Below, in pieces: positions 17,091 through 24,637 of a stretch of DNA of 40,785 nt. Source of the DNA: JANJUB01 sp964586225 (GTDB lineage: Bacteria; Armatimonadota; Fimbriimonadia; Fimbriimonadales; Fimbriimonadaceae). The stretch spans positions 1 to 40,785 of the forward strand of contig CAZPHD010000028.1 in assembly GCA_964586225.1 (NCBI GenBank), written 5' to 3'. A program made the position numbers and the translations under genes. The notes beneath the pieces were generated by a model. That model searched no databases. It was given only the letters and a program-made list of their open reading frames with translations, and was not told the origin of the DNA. The first letter of the stretch is position 1. Each line of letters begins with the position of its first letter.

Positions 17091-18705
17091 CCTCCCGAAT
17101 CTGGATCAGTTCCTTCATCACCTTGCCCAGCTCAGAGGCCCCGTCCCGCCCAAACGCATCATGCAACACCCGGTAAAGCGCAAACAGCCGCCGATACACC
17201 GCGTGCGCATCCGGGTCTGGCTCGTACACCCGCGCCTTCACGCCCGTCATCGCATCCTGGGCGGTTGGCACATCCGAATACGCCCCCGCGACCACCGCGC
17301 CAAAGATCGCCGACCCCAGCGCACACGTCTGCGACGACCGCGACACCTGCATCGGACGCCCGATAACGTCTGCATAGATCTGCATGACCAACTCGCTCTT
17401 CTCGGCGATGCCGCCGCAGTTCACGACTGCTTCGACCTTCGGGCCGAACGCTTCGATCTGCTCGATGATGGTCAACGCCCCGAACGCCGTCGCCTCAATG
17501 GCGGCTCGGTATAACTCGCCCGGCGTGGTGTGGAGCGTCTGCCCAAGGGCCAACCCAGTCAAGAGCGGATCCACGAGGATCGTGCGATTGCCGTTGTTCC
17601 AATCGAGGGCAAGGAGACCGGATTCGCCAGCGCGGAGCTTGCTGGCCTCGCTGGTGAGTTCCTCGTGCGAGCGACCGGTCAAGCGGGCGACCCAGTTGAA
17701 GATGTCGCCGACCGCGCTCTGGCCGGCCTCAATGCCATACATACCGGGGAGCACCGAACCCATGACGATGCCGCACACGCCCGGAATGTCGGCAAGCGGC
17801 TCATCGGCAGGGTGCGCCATGCAATCGCAGGTGCTCGTGCCGATAATCTTGACGAGCACACCCGGTCGGACCCCCGAGGCCACGGCGCCAAAATGAGCGT
17901 CAAACGCACCCACCGCGACCGGAATCCCGGCGGGCAAGCCGATGTGAGCGGCCACTTCATCGGCGATCCCACCCGCGACGACATCGCTTGCCTCGGCGGT
18001 GTCATAGAGCCGTGATCGGAGCTCCGCGAGCTTAGGATCAAGTGTCGCGAGGAACTCCGCCGACGGCAAGCCGCCCCAGTCTGCGGCGTACATCGCCTTG
18101 TGCCCGGCTGCGCAAACGGACCGCTTGAGCGTTGCCGGATTCAAGTCGCCGGTCAAATAACCCACCACCCAGTCGCAGCACTCGACCCAACTGTAGGCGG
18201 ATTCAAACACCTCGGGCGAGATCCGCAGGCAGTGCAGAATCTTCGACCAGAACCACTCCGATGAATACACGCCGCCGCATCGGGCGAGGTAGGGGTAGCC
18301 CTGCGCTTTCTCCGTGATCTCAGCCGCCTCGGCGTAGCTGGTGTGATCCTTCCAAAGCCAGCACATCGCGGCGGGGTTGTCGGCAAACTCCGGACGAAAG
18401 CAGAGCGGTTGGCCGGCTTCATCCACCGGAATCGGACTCGAACCCGTCGTATCCACCCCTACGCCGATGACGTCTTCGGGGTTGATGCCCGCGAGAACGG
18501 CCCGGCCGGTCGCGTGGAGACCTTTGATGTAGTCCTGCGGATGCTGCCGCGCCAGATTCGGGTCGCGCGGATCGAGGATGATGCCGGCCTCGCCGCTAGG
18601 GTAGTCGAAGACGCTGGTCGCGACTTCGGCGCCGTTGCTCACATCCACCAAGAGCGCGCGCACCGAGTTTGTGCCGAAGTCGAAGCCGATCGTGTAATTA
18701 GCCAC
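17074..18705 (-). CDS. araB: Ribulokinase
   Basis: A 543-residue FGGY-family kinase that phosphorylates L-ribulose. The phosphate-binding loops are FDFGTNSVRALLVD at the N-terminus and VGVDTTGSSPIPVD; the C-terminal ATPase half has GTSTCDCMAH, MYGIEAGQSAVGDIFNW and VVNCGGIAEKSELVMQIYAD. Length is right for AraB. The start is GTG at 18703-18705, inside the last codons of araA and preceded by GAGGTGG; an ATG at 18720 has no ribosome site. Overlaps on both sides (araA 8 bases, araD about 10-17) show translational coupling in the order A-B-D. Confidence 0.95.
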   Translation of the reverse strand: MANYTIGFDFGTNSVRALLVDVSNGAEVATSVFDYPSGEAGIILDPRDPNLARQHPQDYIKGLHATGRAVLAGINPEDVIGVGVDTTGSSPIPVDEAGQPLCFRPEFADNPAAMCWLWKDHTSYAEAAEITEKAQGYPYLARCGGVYSSEWFWSKILHCLRISPEVFESAYSWVECCDWVVGYLTGDLNPATLKRSVCAAGHKAMYAADWGGLPSAEFLATLDPKLAELRSRLYDTAEASDVVAGGIADEVAAHIGLPAGIPVAVGAFDAHFGAVASGVRPGVLVKIIGTSTCDCMAHPADEPLADIPGVCGIVMGSVLPGMYGIEAGQSAVGDIFNWVARLTGRSHEELTSEASKLRAGESGLLALDWNNGNRTILVDPLLTGLALGQTLHTTPGELYRAAIEATAFGALTIIEQIEAFGPKVEAVVNCGGIAEKSELVMQIYADVIGRPMQVSRSSQTCALGSAIFGAVVAGAYSDVPTAQDAMTGVKARVYEPDPDAHAVYRRLFALYRVLHDAFGRDGASELGKVMKELIQIREDVRGV

Positions 18706-20155
18706 GGTACGCCACCTCATTCCAGCGGAGTTCGTTCACGATGTCCTCGCGCCGCGTGCCCTCGCCGATGACGATGCACTCAATCCCCGCGATCTCGGCG
18801 AAATCCCGCAGGTCTTGAGCAGTGACGTTGTAGCTGTAAACCGTGTGGTGCGCCCCGCCCGCGCGAATCCATGCTTCAACCCCACTGGCAAAGTCCGGTT
18901 TCACTCGCCACACCGCTCGCGCCACCGGCAGCTTCGGCATCGCGGGAACGCTGACCGCCTCAACCTCGCTGACGATGAGCCGGAACCGATGCCCCAGATC
19001 AATCAGCGATGCATTGATCGCGGGTCCGGTGACGGCATCGAAGACGAGCCGGACGGGGTCCGGCTTACCGCCAATGCCGAGCGGATGAATCTCCAAGCGT
19101 GGCTTGCTCGCCGCGATCGATGGGCAGATTTCCAGCATGTGCGCGCCGAGCACGAACGGATTCTCGGCGTCGAGGTGATAGGTGTAATCCTCCATGAACG
19201 AGGTCCGTTCGTTACCCGCAACAACCTTCATGAACCGGAGCAGAGCCGCCGTCTTCCAGTCACCTTCCGCGCCGAAGCCATAGCCGTCCGCCATCAGCCG
19301 CTGACAGGCCAGGCCGGGAAGCTGATTCAGCCCGTGGAGGTCTTCGAATGTGGTCGTGAATCCGGTGAAGCCGCCGCTATCCAGGAAACGCCGAATGCCG
19401 ATTTCCTGTCGAGCCGCATCTTCGAGCGAAGCGCGGCGATCCGTCAGCAGCTCGGGCGCGACGTCGTAGAGGTCGTCATACTGCTCGATGAGTCGCGCAA
19501 CTTCGGCATCGCTGACCTGATTCACAACGGCAACGAGATCGCCCAATCCGAAGCCATTGACCGCGAAGCCGAACTTGATCTCGGCGCTGACCTTGTCGCC
19601 TTCGGTCACACTCACTTGGCGCATGTTGTCGCCAAAGCGCGCGATCTTGGTGGTTCTTAGAGCTTGCCAGCCATGAGCGACTCGCGACCAATGCCCGACC
19701 CGCTCGCGTACCGTCGGCTCACTCCAGTGCCCAACGACGATCGTGCGGGCGAGCCCGAGTCGCGCGTGCAGATGTCCCGCCTCGCGGTCACCATGCGCGG
19801 CTTGGTTCAGGTTCATGAAGTCCATGTCGATGCTGGACCAGGGCAGATCGCGGTTGAACTGGGTGTGAAGATGGAGGACGGGCTTGCTTAGCTGGCTGAG
19901 GCCGGCGATCCACATCTTCGCGGGCGAGAAGGTGTGCATCCAGAGGATGACGCCCGCGCAATTCGGGTCTTGGTTGGCCCCGAGGCAGATGTTCCGAATC
20001 GCGTCCGCGTCGGTGAGGACGGGTTTGAACGTGACGCCTAGACTGCGGGCGATTTCGGTCGAGTTTTGGGCAACTTGCTTGAGGGTCTCCGGTCCGTAGA
20101 GGTGCTGACTGCCGGTGAGAAACCAGATTTCGGGCGTGGACATGTTCGCTGTCAT
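18698..20155 (-). CDS. araA: L-arabinose isomerase
   Basis: A 485-residue isomerase of L-arabinose to L-ribulose. Signatures include EIWFLTGSQHLYGPETL, CAGVILWMHTFSPAKMWI, VLHLHTQFNRDLPW, FMNLNQAAHGDREAGHL, MEDYTYHL and GAHMLEICPS with the metal-binding Glu/His set of the family. Start ATG 20153-20155 (MTANMSTPE) is preferred over extension upstream, because the in-frame open region beyond it is only repeat sequence. First gene of araABD. No AraR/AraC-type regulator or transporter is in the window. Confidence 0.96.
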   Translation of the reverse strand: MTANMSTPEIWFLTGSQHLYGPETLKQVAQNSTEIARSLGVTFKPVLTDADAIRNICLGANQDPNCAGVILWMHTFSPAKMWIAGLSQLSKPVLHLHTQFNRDLPWSSIDMDFMNLNQAAHGDREAGHLHARLGLARTIVVGHWSEPTVRERVGHWSRVAHGWQALRTTKIARFGDNMRQVSVTEGDKVSAEIKFGFAVNGFGLGDLVAVVNQVSDAEVARLIEQYDDLYDVAPELLTDRRASLEDAARQEIGIRRFLDSGGFTGFTTTFEDLHGLNQLPGLACQRLMADGYGFGAEGDWKTAALLRFMKVVAGNERTSFMEDYTYHLDAENPFVLGAHMLEICPSIAASKPRLEIHPLGIGGKPDPVRLVFDAVTGPAINASLIDLGHRFRLIVSEVEAVSVPAMPKLPVARAVWRVKPDFASGVEAWIRAGGAHHTVYSYNVTAQDLRDFAEIAGIECIVIGEGTRREDIVNELRWNEVAYRG

Positions 20156-20169
20156 TTCACCCGATCCGA

Positions 20170-20250
20170 ACTCCCCCTCGCCCCTTTGGCCCAGGCTTTC
20201 CGAAGACTCCCCCTCGCCCCTTTGGGGAGAGGGGGCTGGGGGGTGAGGGG
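20170..20250 (-). repeat. GC-rich repeat variant upstream of araA
   Basis: A full copy at about 20206-20250 (ACTCCCCCTCGCCCC, short loop, GGGGAGAGGGGG, then CTGGGGGGTGAGGGG) and a half copy at about 20170-20190. The outer sequence matches the araD/murF element (ACTCCCCCTC ... GGGGGGTG-GG) but the hairpin core differs. It fills nearly all of the gap between the FG-GAP gene's stop and araA. Confidence 0.8.
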
Positions 20251-21588
20251 TCAGTGCTTCGCAGACACCAGGTGATGCTTGTTCACGGCCAGACCGTTCA
20301 CCGTCTGCCTCGCTCCGCCCGGCCAGATCACCTCGGCATCCACCGCACCCTGATGCATCCCCAATCCAAAGTGCAGCGTCATGTCGTTCTGGTTGCCTTC
20401 GCCGGTGCCCGCTTCCACCTGACGCGTGATCACACGATCTCCCAACCGAATTCGCACCTGCGCCCCGATCACGGACCGCTTTCCCCGGAGCGTCAGCGAC
20501 ACCCAATGATGACCCGGTGTGCCCTGGTTGATGAACAACTTCCCCGCGCTCACGAGGTCGAGATCACCATCCCGATCGAAATCTGCCCACGCCGCTTGAT
20601 ACGTCGGCGGCAACTCCGCCAGCCCCGCGCCCGCCGTCACATCCGTAAACTCAAACCCACCGCTATTTCGGAACAGCACGGGATGGTTCGGCCTGCCAAA
20701 CGATGCCGTCCCGTACACGGTCGTGAAGAACAGATCAAGCTGGCCGTCGTTGTCGAAGTCGCCCGCGGCGGGAGTTGCGTACGACTCCTGATAGAACACG
20801 CCACTCGGGCCCCTGTCCTCGAATCGGTAGCTGCCCAAGCCCAGATTCCGCAGAAACCGCGACTTCGGCTGATCGCCGCGGCTGTCCACATGCGCGAAGT
20901 TCCCGGCGAACAGGTCGAAGAAGCCGTCACCGTCGAAGTCGCCCCACGCGGCGCCGATGCTGTGGCCGCCGGGGAATCCGGGCGAGGTCGCCACCGCCCC
21001 CCGCACTCCCGCCTGATCGAGGAAGTTGCCCTTGCCGTCGTTGACGAGCAGCCGATTCGGCTGGAGGCGGTAGTTCGACACGTAGAGGTCGATATCGCCG
21101 TCACCGTCGAAGTCGCACGCCGTCACGCCTCGAGCGCGCGAAACCGCGTCCTGATGATGCAGTCGGAACGCCTTGCCACCCTCGTTCATCAGCAGCATCG
21201 AGGGGTAGGTGATGCCGCGGTCCCAATCTTCATAGCCGCCGACGTAGAGGTCGGCAAAGCCGTCGTTGTTGAAATCGCCCCAACAGGCTCCGCGGGAAAC
21301 CGTCGCGGGCAGCTCCGGCAGCGGCACCTCAACGAAGGACTTGCCCCGCACGTTGCGATAGAGCTTCATTTGCGACCAGCTAAAGAGGTCGGCGAAGCCG
21401 TCGCTATCGAAGTCTGCGGCCACGCAGTCGCCAGCGGAGCCAATCTTGACGAACGCCTTGCCGCGCTCGTTGCGCCAGATACCGCCGCCGGCAACGAGGT
21501 CGGGGTAGCCATCGTTGTTCAGGTCCACCCAGCACGCGGCCCCGGTGCCGATTTCGAGCCCTAGCGTAGCGGCGATGAAGAGCGTCAT
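20251..21588 (-). CDS. FG-GAP/VCBS repeat protein with UnbV domain
   Basis: A 445-residue protein of repeated beta-propeller blades, each with a calcium-binding D-x-(D/N)-x-D-G motif (DLNNDGYPDLV, DFDSDGFADLF, DFNNDGFADLY, DFDGDGDIDLY, DFDGDGFFDLF, DFDNDGQLDLF, DFDRDGDLDLV). The C-terminal 75 residues match the ASPIC/UnbV domain (GAQVRIRLGD ... LHFGLG ... VIWPGG). Such proteins are usually extracellular or cell-surface; the N-terminus here (MTLFIAATLGLE) is a very short possible signal, so export is uncertain. Seven blades are countable. It lies upstream of araA on the same strand, 95 bases away across a repeat. Confidence 0.9.
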   Translation of the reverse strand: MTLFIAATLGLEIGTGAACWVDLNNDGYPDLVAGGGIWRNERGKAFVKIGSAGDCVAADFDSDGFADLFSWSQMKLYRNVRGKSFVEVPLPELPATVSRGACWGDFNNDGFADLYVGGYEDWDRGITYPSMLLMNEGGKAFRLHHQDAVSRARGVTACDFDGDGDIDLYVSNYRLQPNRLLVNDGKGNFLDQAGVRGAVATSPGFPGGHSIGAAWGDFDGDGFFDLFAGNFAHVDSRGDQPKSRFLRNLGLGSYRFEDRGPSGVFYQESYATPAAGDFDNDGQLDLFFTTVYGTASFGRPNHPVLFRNSGGFEFTDVTAGAGLAELPPTYQAAWADFDRDGDLDLVSAGKLFINQGTPGHHWVSLTLRGKRSVIGAQVRIRLGDRVITRQVEAGTGEGNQNDMTLHFGLGMHQGAVDAEVIWPGGARQTVNGLAVNKHHLVSAKH

Positions 21589-21656
21589 GCAAAGAGCCTA
21601 CTTCAAGACCTTGCTCGGCGAGGCAACCAGGCAGACGGCTGTTCCGTAACATCAAC

Positions 21657-21869
21657 ATGCCGCTTGACGATCATGACTTCGGCGTCGGTTCGATCTTCTC
21701 GTATGTCTGGGACTTCCTCTACGGGGGCATCATCCTCGGCCCCGGTCGTCTCATCTTGCGACTGCTTCGCCAGGATGAAGACGACGACCTCCTCGCGTTG
21801 CTGATCGGGCTCGTGTTCTGGGTGGGCCTTGGTGCGGGACTGTATTTCTTGCTCAGGCCGTCCTCCTGA
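21657..21869 (+). CDS. Small membrane protein (70 aa)
   Basis: A 70-residue protein with two hydrophobic stretches, FSYVWDFLYGGIILGPGRLILRLL and LLALLIGLVFWVGLGAGLYFLL (positions about 14-36 and 46-66), separated by the acidic RQDEDDD. Likely an inner-membrane hairpin. No ribosome site is clear before the ATG. I do not recognise it. It lies 16 bases before the exported protein gene on the same strand and divergent from the FG-GAP gene. Confidence 0.6.
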   Translation: MPLDDHDFGVGSIFSYVWDFLYGGIILGPGRLILRLLRQDEDDDLLALLIGLVFWVGLGAGLYFLLRPSS

Positions 21870-21874
21870 TCCCC

Positions 21875-21880
21875 TATACT
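21875..21880 (+). promoter_or_regulatory. -10 box five bases before an ATG (leaderless candidate)
   Basis: TATACT ends at 21880 and the ATG of the next gene is at 21886. Transcription would begin at or next to the start codon. There is no ribosome site before that ATG and no clear -35 at 17 bases. Confidence 0.4.
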
Positions 21881-21885
21881 AGAGC

Positions 21886-23928
21886 ATGGTTTGGCTTGCC
21901 GCCTTGCTCTTCGCCCAAGGTCCCGATCTCGATCGGGAGGTGCACTTGCGGACGCCGGGTCAGAGCCTGCCCAGCTTGCTGAAGGGGATCTCGGACGAAA
22001 CGAAGATCCCGATCAGTGCCGTGGGTTCGCTCGCAAAGAACACGTTGGTGGTGCGCCTCGACCGGCAGCCGTTGCGGAGCGTGCTTGATCAGTTAGGCAA
22101 AGGGCTGACTTGTTCTTGGCGCGTGGTCGAGGGTCAGCGGATCGAGTTGTATCGGACCGAAGCTCAAACAACTCAGCTCCGCAACACCGAGCGAGCTCTT
22201 CGATCGGCGGAACTCAAGAAGTCGATCGAAGCGCTGGAGCTCGAGGAGTTCTCGAAGGCGTACGGCGAATCCCTCGCGCAGCGTGCGCGCAATCTGGAGC
22301 CGCGCATCGGAACGAACCAACGTGATCCTGTCGTTGGCGCCGAAATGAAGGCGCTGATCAACGCGATGCCCTCTGGACGGGGATTGGTTCGTGTTGCGAA
22401 GGGGCTTCCCGTGGACCGCCTGCTTCAAATGACGGCAACTGACCGTGTTGTTTTCGCTTACCCGGCTAACTCGCAGCAAGTCTCGCTCCCCCAGGGTCGC
22501 GGCATTCTTGAAGCGTTCAACAGCGAGCGAAGCACGATGTTCGACGTGCTGAAAGAGGACCTTGTTCGCGAAGCTGAGTTCATCTGGAGTCTTGATTCGC
22601 GCGCCCGGCAGTTCCGATTGATGACCCCGGCGACGAAGGTGATTGCGGCTGTGAATCGGAGCCCCGGTATCCGCGGGTTCGTGGTCCTTGTACGATTTGT
22701 CAATGCCGACGGGTGGACGGTGGCCGAGCTTAGCCAACTTCTGAACGAAGAACCCAAAGCTGATCTCCCTGAGCTCGCCGATGTGACTGCCGAGGTCAAA
22801 GACGATAGCTACCGGTTGGCCGAAGCCATGAGCTACTGGGGATGGAACAAACCCAAACCGCCAGAGTTGCTGCAGACGGTGGCTAATCCGCTACGGAACG
22901 AGCCTCTCAGCTGGTATCACGGAAGTGTCTTGCTAGACCACGCCGAACGAGCAAGGCGACCCCTCGTTGCTGTGTTGCCTGATCGAAGCTTACGGCGCTT
23001 GTGGCTGACTCAAACCGCTCCCGGACAATCCGTTCCGGCGAGCCAACTTGCGTTCCGAATGGCGAATGAGTGGACGCTGAACTCGCAGGTCGAGGACGGA
23101 ACGTGGTTTGTGAGACCTTTGGAACAGCTTGCCGCCGAGCGCGAGTATCTCGACCGCGATCTGATGGTGACCGCCTGGGCCAGTTATCTCAAGGAGCGCC
23201 GCTATCTCATTCCTGTGGCCGCCGCATACAATGGTCAAGCTAAGTCAGAGCTACTAGGGGGGTTTGCCGAGTGGGCCTATGTCAACACACTCGCTCCGCC
23301 CTATGCGGGCAACTTCCCGGATGATGAGTTGACCGACCCGACGGTGTTGAGGTTCGTAGGTCGCCTTCCGGGGAACTTCTCTGCCGCCGAGGGCCGCGAG
23401 ATAGCGGTCGGCGAACTGCCAGCAAACGCCCGTGAAGCTCTTGATCGCTGGTTGCTGAAGAGCGCTTTTGTCGCGGCGCTCGGATACACCACGAGCAAGG
23501 ACCACCCTTTCCCCAACGTCAAGGAGTCGGAGCCAACTGAAGCCTTGCCGCGCGGGATTCCGAGCGATACCCGAATCCGACTGAGCTGGGTCACCGCCCA
23601 CTTCATTATGTGGAAGCGCATCCCCGATCAACCGATGATGCTAGCAGCCGCTGAGTATCTCTATTATTTTCTTCAGACGAACAACCAGAATGCGCACTTT
23701 GACTCTGCGAGCGGCCGCGCCTTGCAGGTCGAGGTTCTCTTTGCCGATGGACGCAAGGTCACCCACGTGATCAGGGAAACGCCAGACTACATGACCACCG
23801 AGCGCAACTGGCGCAAGCTATCCGAACTCCCGAATGAGGTGCTCGAAGTCATGCGCGCGGAGGAGCGGCGGCAAGAGGCGCTGGGCACCCGGACAAACGT
23901 CGGCGGCACGCCTCCGCCTACTCGTTAG
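21886..23928 (+). CDS. Large exported protein, STN-like N-terminus, unknown function
   Basis: A 680-residue protein. The start MVWLAALLFAQG is a short signal peptide. Residues of about 15-85 (REVHLRTPGQSLPSLLKGI ... LVVRLDRQPLRSVLDQL) have the pattern of secretin/TonB short N-terminal domains, in which a hidden strand-helix-strand unit recurs. Then follows a helical Arg/Glu-rich segment and a long region with no motif I can name, ending in a disordered Thr/Pro tail. A role in envelope protein assembly or degradation is a guess. The start codon has no ribosome site. Confidence 0.75.
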   Translation: MVWLAALLFAQGPDLDREVHLRTPGQSLPSLLKGISDETKIPISAVGSLAKNTLVVRLDRQPLRSVLDQLGKGLTCSWRVVEGQRIELYRTEAQTTQLRNTERALRSAELKKSIEALELEEFSKAYGESLAQRARNLEPRIGTNQRDPVVGAEMKALINAMPSGRGLVRVAKGLPVDRLLQMTATDRVVFAYPANSQQVSLPQGRGILEAFNSERSTMFDVLKEDLVREAEFIWSLDSRARQFRLMTPATKVIAAVNRSPGIRGFVVLVRFVNADGWTVAELSQLLNEEPKADLPELADVTAEVKDDSYRLAEAMSYWGWNKPKPPELLQTVANPLRNEPLSWYHGSVLLDHAERARRPLVAVLPDRSLRRLWLTQTAPGQSVPASQLAFRMANEWTLNSQVEDGTWFVRPLEQLAAEREYLDRDLMVTAWASYLKERRYLIPVAAAYNGQAKSELLGGFAEWAYVNTLAPPYAGNFPDDELTDPTVLRFVGRLPGNFSAAEGREIAVGELPANAREALDRWLLKSAFVAALGYTTSKDHPFPNVKESEPTEALPRGIPSDTRIRLSWVTAHFIMWKRIPDQPMMLAAAEYLYYFLQTNNQNAHFDSASGRALQVEVLFADGRKVTHVIRETPDYMTTERNWRKLSELPNEVLEVMRAEERRQEALGTRTNVGGTPPPTR

Positions 23929-23932
23929 CCTT

Positions 23933-23976
23933 GGGAGGGCGCCGCTCCGTCGGCGCCGACAAAGCGGCGCCCTCCC
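23933..23976. repeat. REP-like double palindrome after the exported protein gene
   Basis: GGGAGGGCGCCGCT (23933-23946) and AGCGGCGCCCTCCC (23963-23976) are perfect inverted arms; inside lies GTCGGCGCCGAC (23949-23960), itself a perfect palindrome. It begins four bases after the stop. There is no T-run, so it looks like a repeat hairpin rather than a terminator. Confidence 0.75.
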
Positions 23977-24001
23977 ACCGCGATTTGCAACATTGAACCT
24001 A

Positions 24002-24106
24002 GCGCGCCTCTCACCCCCATGTTTTTGTCGCGCGCTTGGCGGACGCCGCTTACCCCCAAGGTTTTGCGGCGCGCGCAAGCCCGGCGCAAGGAAAAACCAC
24101 CTTGCG
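24002..24106. repeat. Two imperfect 38-bp repeats and a hairpin
   Basis: Units at 24002-24039 and 24042-24079 share the pattern G(C/A)CGCC-x-CT-x-ACCCCCA-x-GTTTT-x-G-GCGCGC. Right after them CGCAAGG (24085-24091) and CCTTGCG (24100-24106) form a hairpin. No gene is seen in 23929-24169. Confidence 0.5.
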
Positions 24107-24134
24107 ACCTCGTGACTCATCCGGGATCGGCCAC

Positions 24135-24169
24135 AATCCAAAATCCCAGATCCAAAATCCAAAATCTAA
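24135..24169 (+). repeat. TTTTGGA heptamer tract abutting a start codon
   Basis: AATCCAAAATCCCAGATCCA and further units (the complement of TTTTGGA heptamers) run to the base before the ATG at 24170. The tract is in one orientation only, with no matching inverted arm nearby. Confidence 0.8.
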
Positions 24170-24637
24170 ATGCGTTTCACTAACTTCTCGATCTGGCGGG
24201 GGCGGCTCCCCCACTGGCGGGCCGACGATGTGCGTTATTACGTCACCTTCCGCCATCGCCGAAGCCTCGAAGATCACGAGCGCAACGAGCTCTTCCGTGC
24301 GCTGCTCCGGCCTGACGCCAAGAAGCTGGACTTGCTCATTCTCTGCGTCCTTCCGGACACCACCGAGCTCATCTTTGAAGTGCGAGAAGCCCCCACCGGC
24401 CGGCCCTACGAGCTCTCCGACATCGTCGAGAAGTGCAAGAACGCGGCCGGGAAGAAGATCATCAAGACGTCGGGCGAGCGATTTCCGCCGTTTTACACCG
24501 AGAGCTACGACCGCATCATCCGCGACGATGCCGAGCTCGAAGAGCATTGGCAACGCATCCTCGATTCCCCCGTTGATCTGGAGCTGGTCGAAGACCCCGA
24601 GCTCTGGGACTCGCTATGGGTTCGGGGCGTCGAGTAG
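24170..24637 (+). CDS. RAYT-like (Y1 transposase family) protein with lost HUH motif
   Basis: A 155-residue protein whose layout matches REP-associated tyrosine transposases: YYVTFRHRR near the start, a central hydrophobic strand, and the C-terminal ESYDRIIRDDAELEEHW...ILDSPV-x4-LVEDPELWDS that parallels the family's YD-x-(V/I)-IRD-x-(D/E)-L ... NPV-x-x-GLV-x-x-P-E-x-W. At the place where active RAYTs have MPDHVHLL, this one has LPDTTELI, so both metal-binding His residues are replaced. It is therefore probably not a working transposase, perhaps a domesticated DNA/RNA-binding protein, or a decaying one. Its ATG abuts a heptamer repeat tract; its 3' end overlaps the convergent mqnC by 24 bases. 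The family call rests on my reading of motifs, not on a search. Confidence 0.6.
   Translation: MRFTNFSIWRGRLPHWRADDVRYYVTFRHRRSLEDHERNELFRALLRPDAKKLDLLILCVLPDTTELIFEVREAPTGRPYELSDIVEKCKNAAGKKIIKTSGERFPPFYTESYDRIIRDDAELEEHWQRILDSPVDLELVEDPELWDSLWVRGVE

Noticed and set aside
18705..20506. N-terminal extension of araA through the upstream repeat
   Set aside because: The open frame continues upstream, but homology begins at MSTPEIWFLTGSQ, and the extension is repeat sequence and FG-GAP antisense. Unlike araD and murF, no conserved protein sequence lies on the far side.
20254..21564. A 436-codon plus-strand frame opposite the FG-GAP gene
   Set aside because: The minus-strand protein has clear repeated calcium-binding blades and a UnbV domain; the opposite frame shows no family pattern and is a high-GC shadow.
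20251..24637. An intact mobile element or integrated phage region
   Set aside because: No integrase, active transposase, terminal inverted repeats around cargo, or phage structural genes are visible; the only transposase-like protein lacks its catalytic motif.
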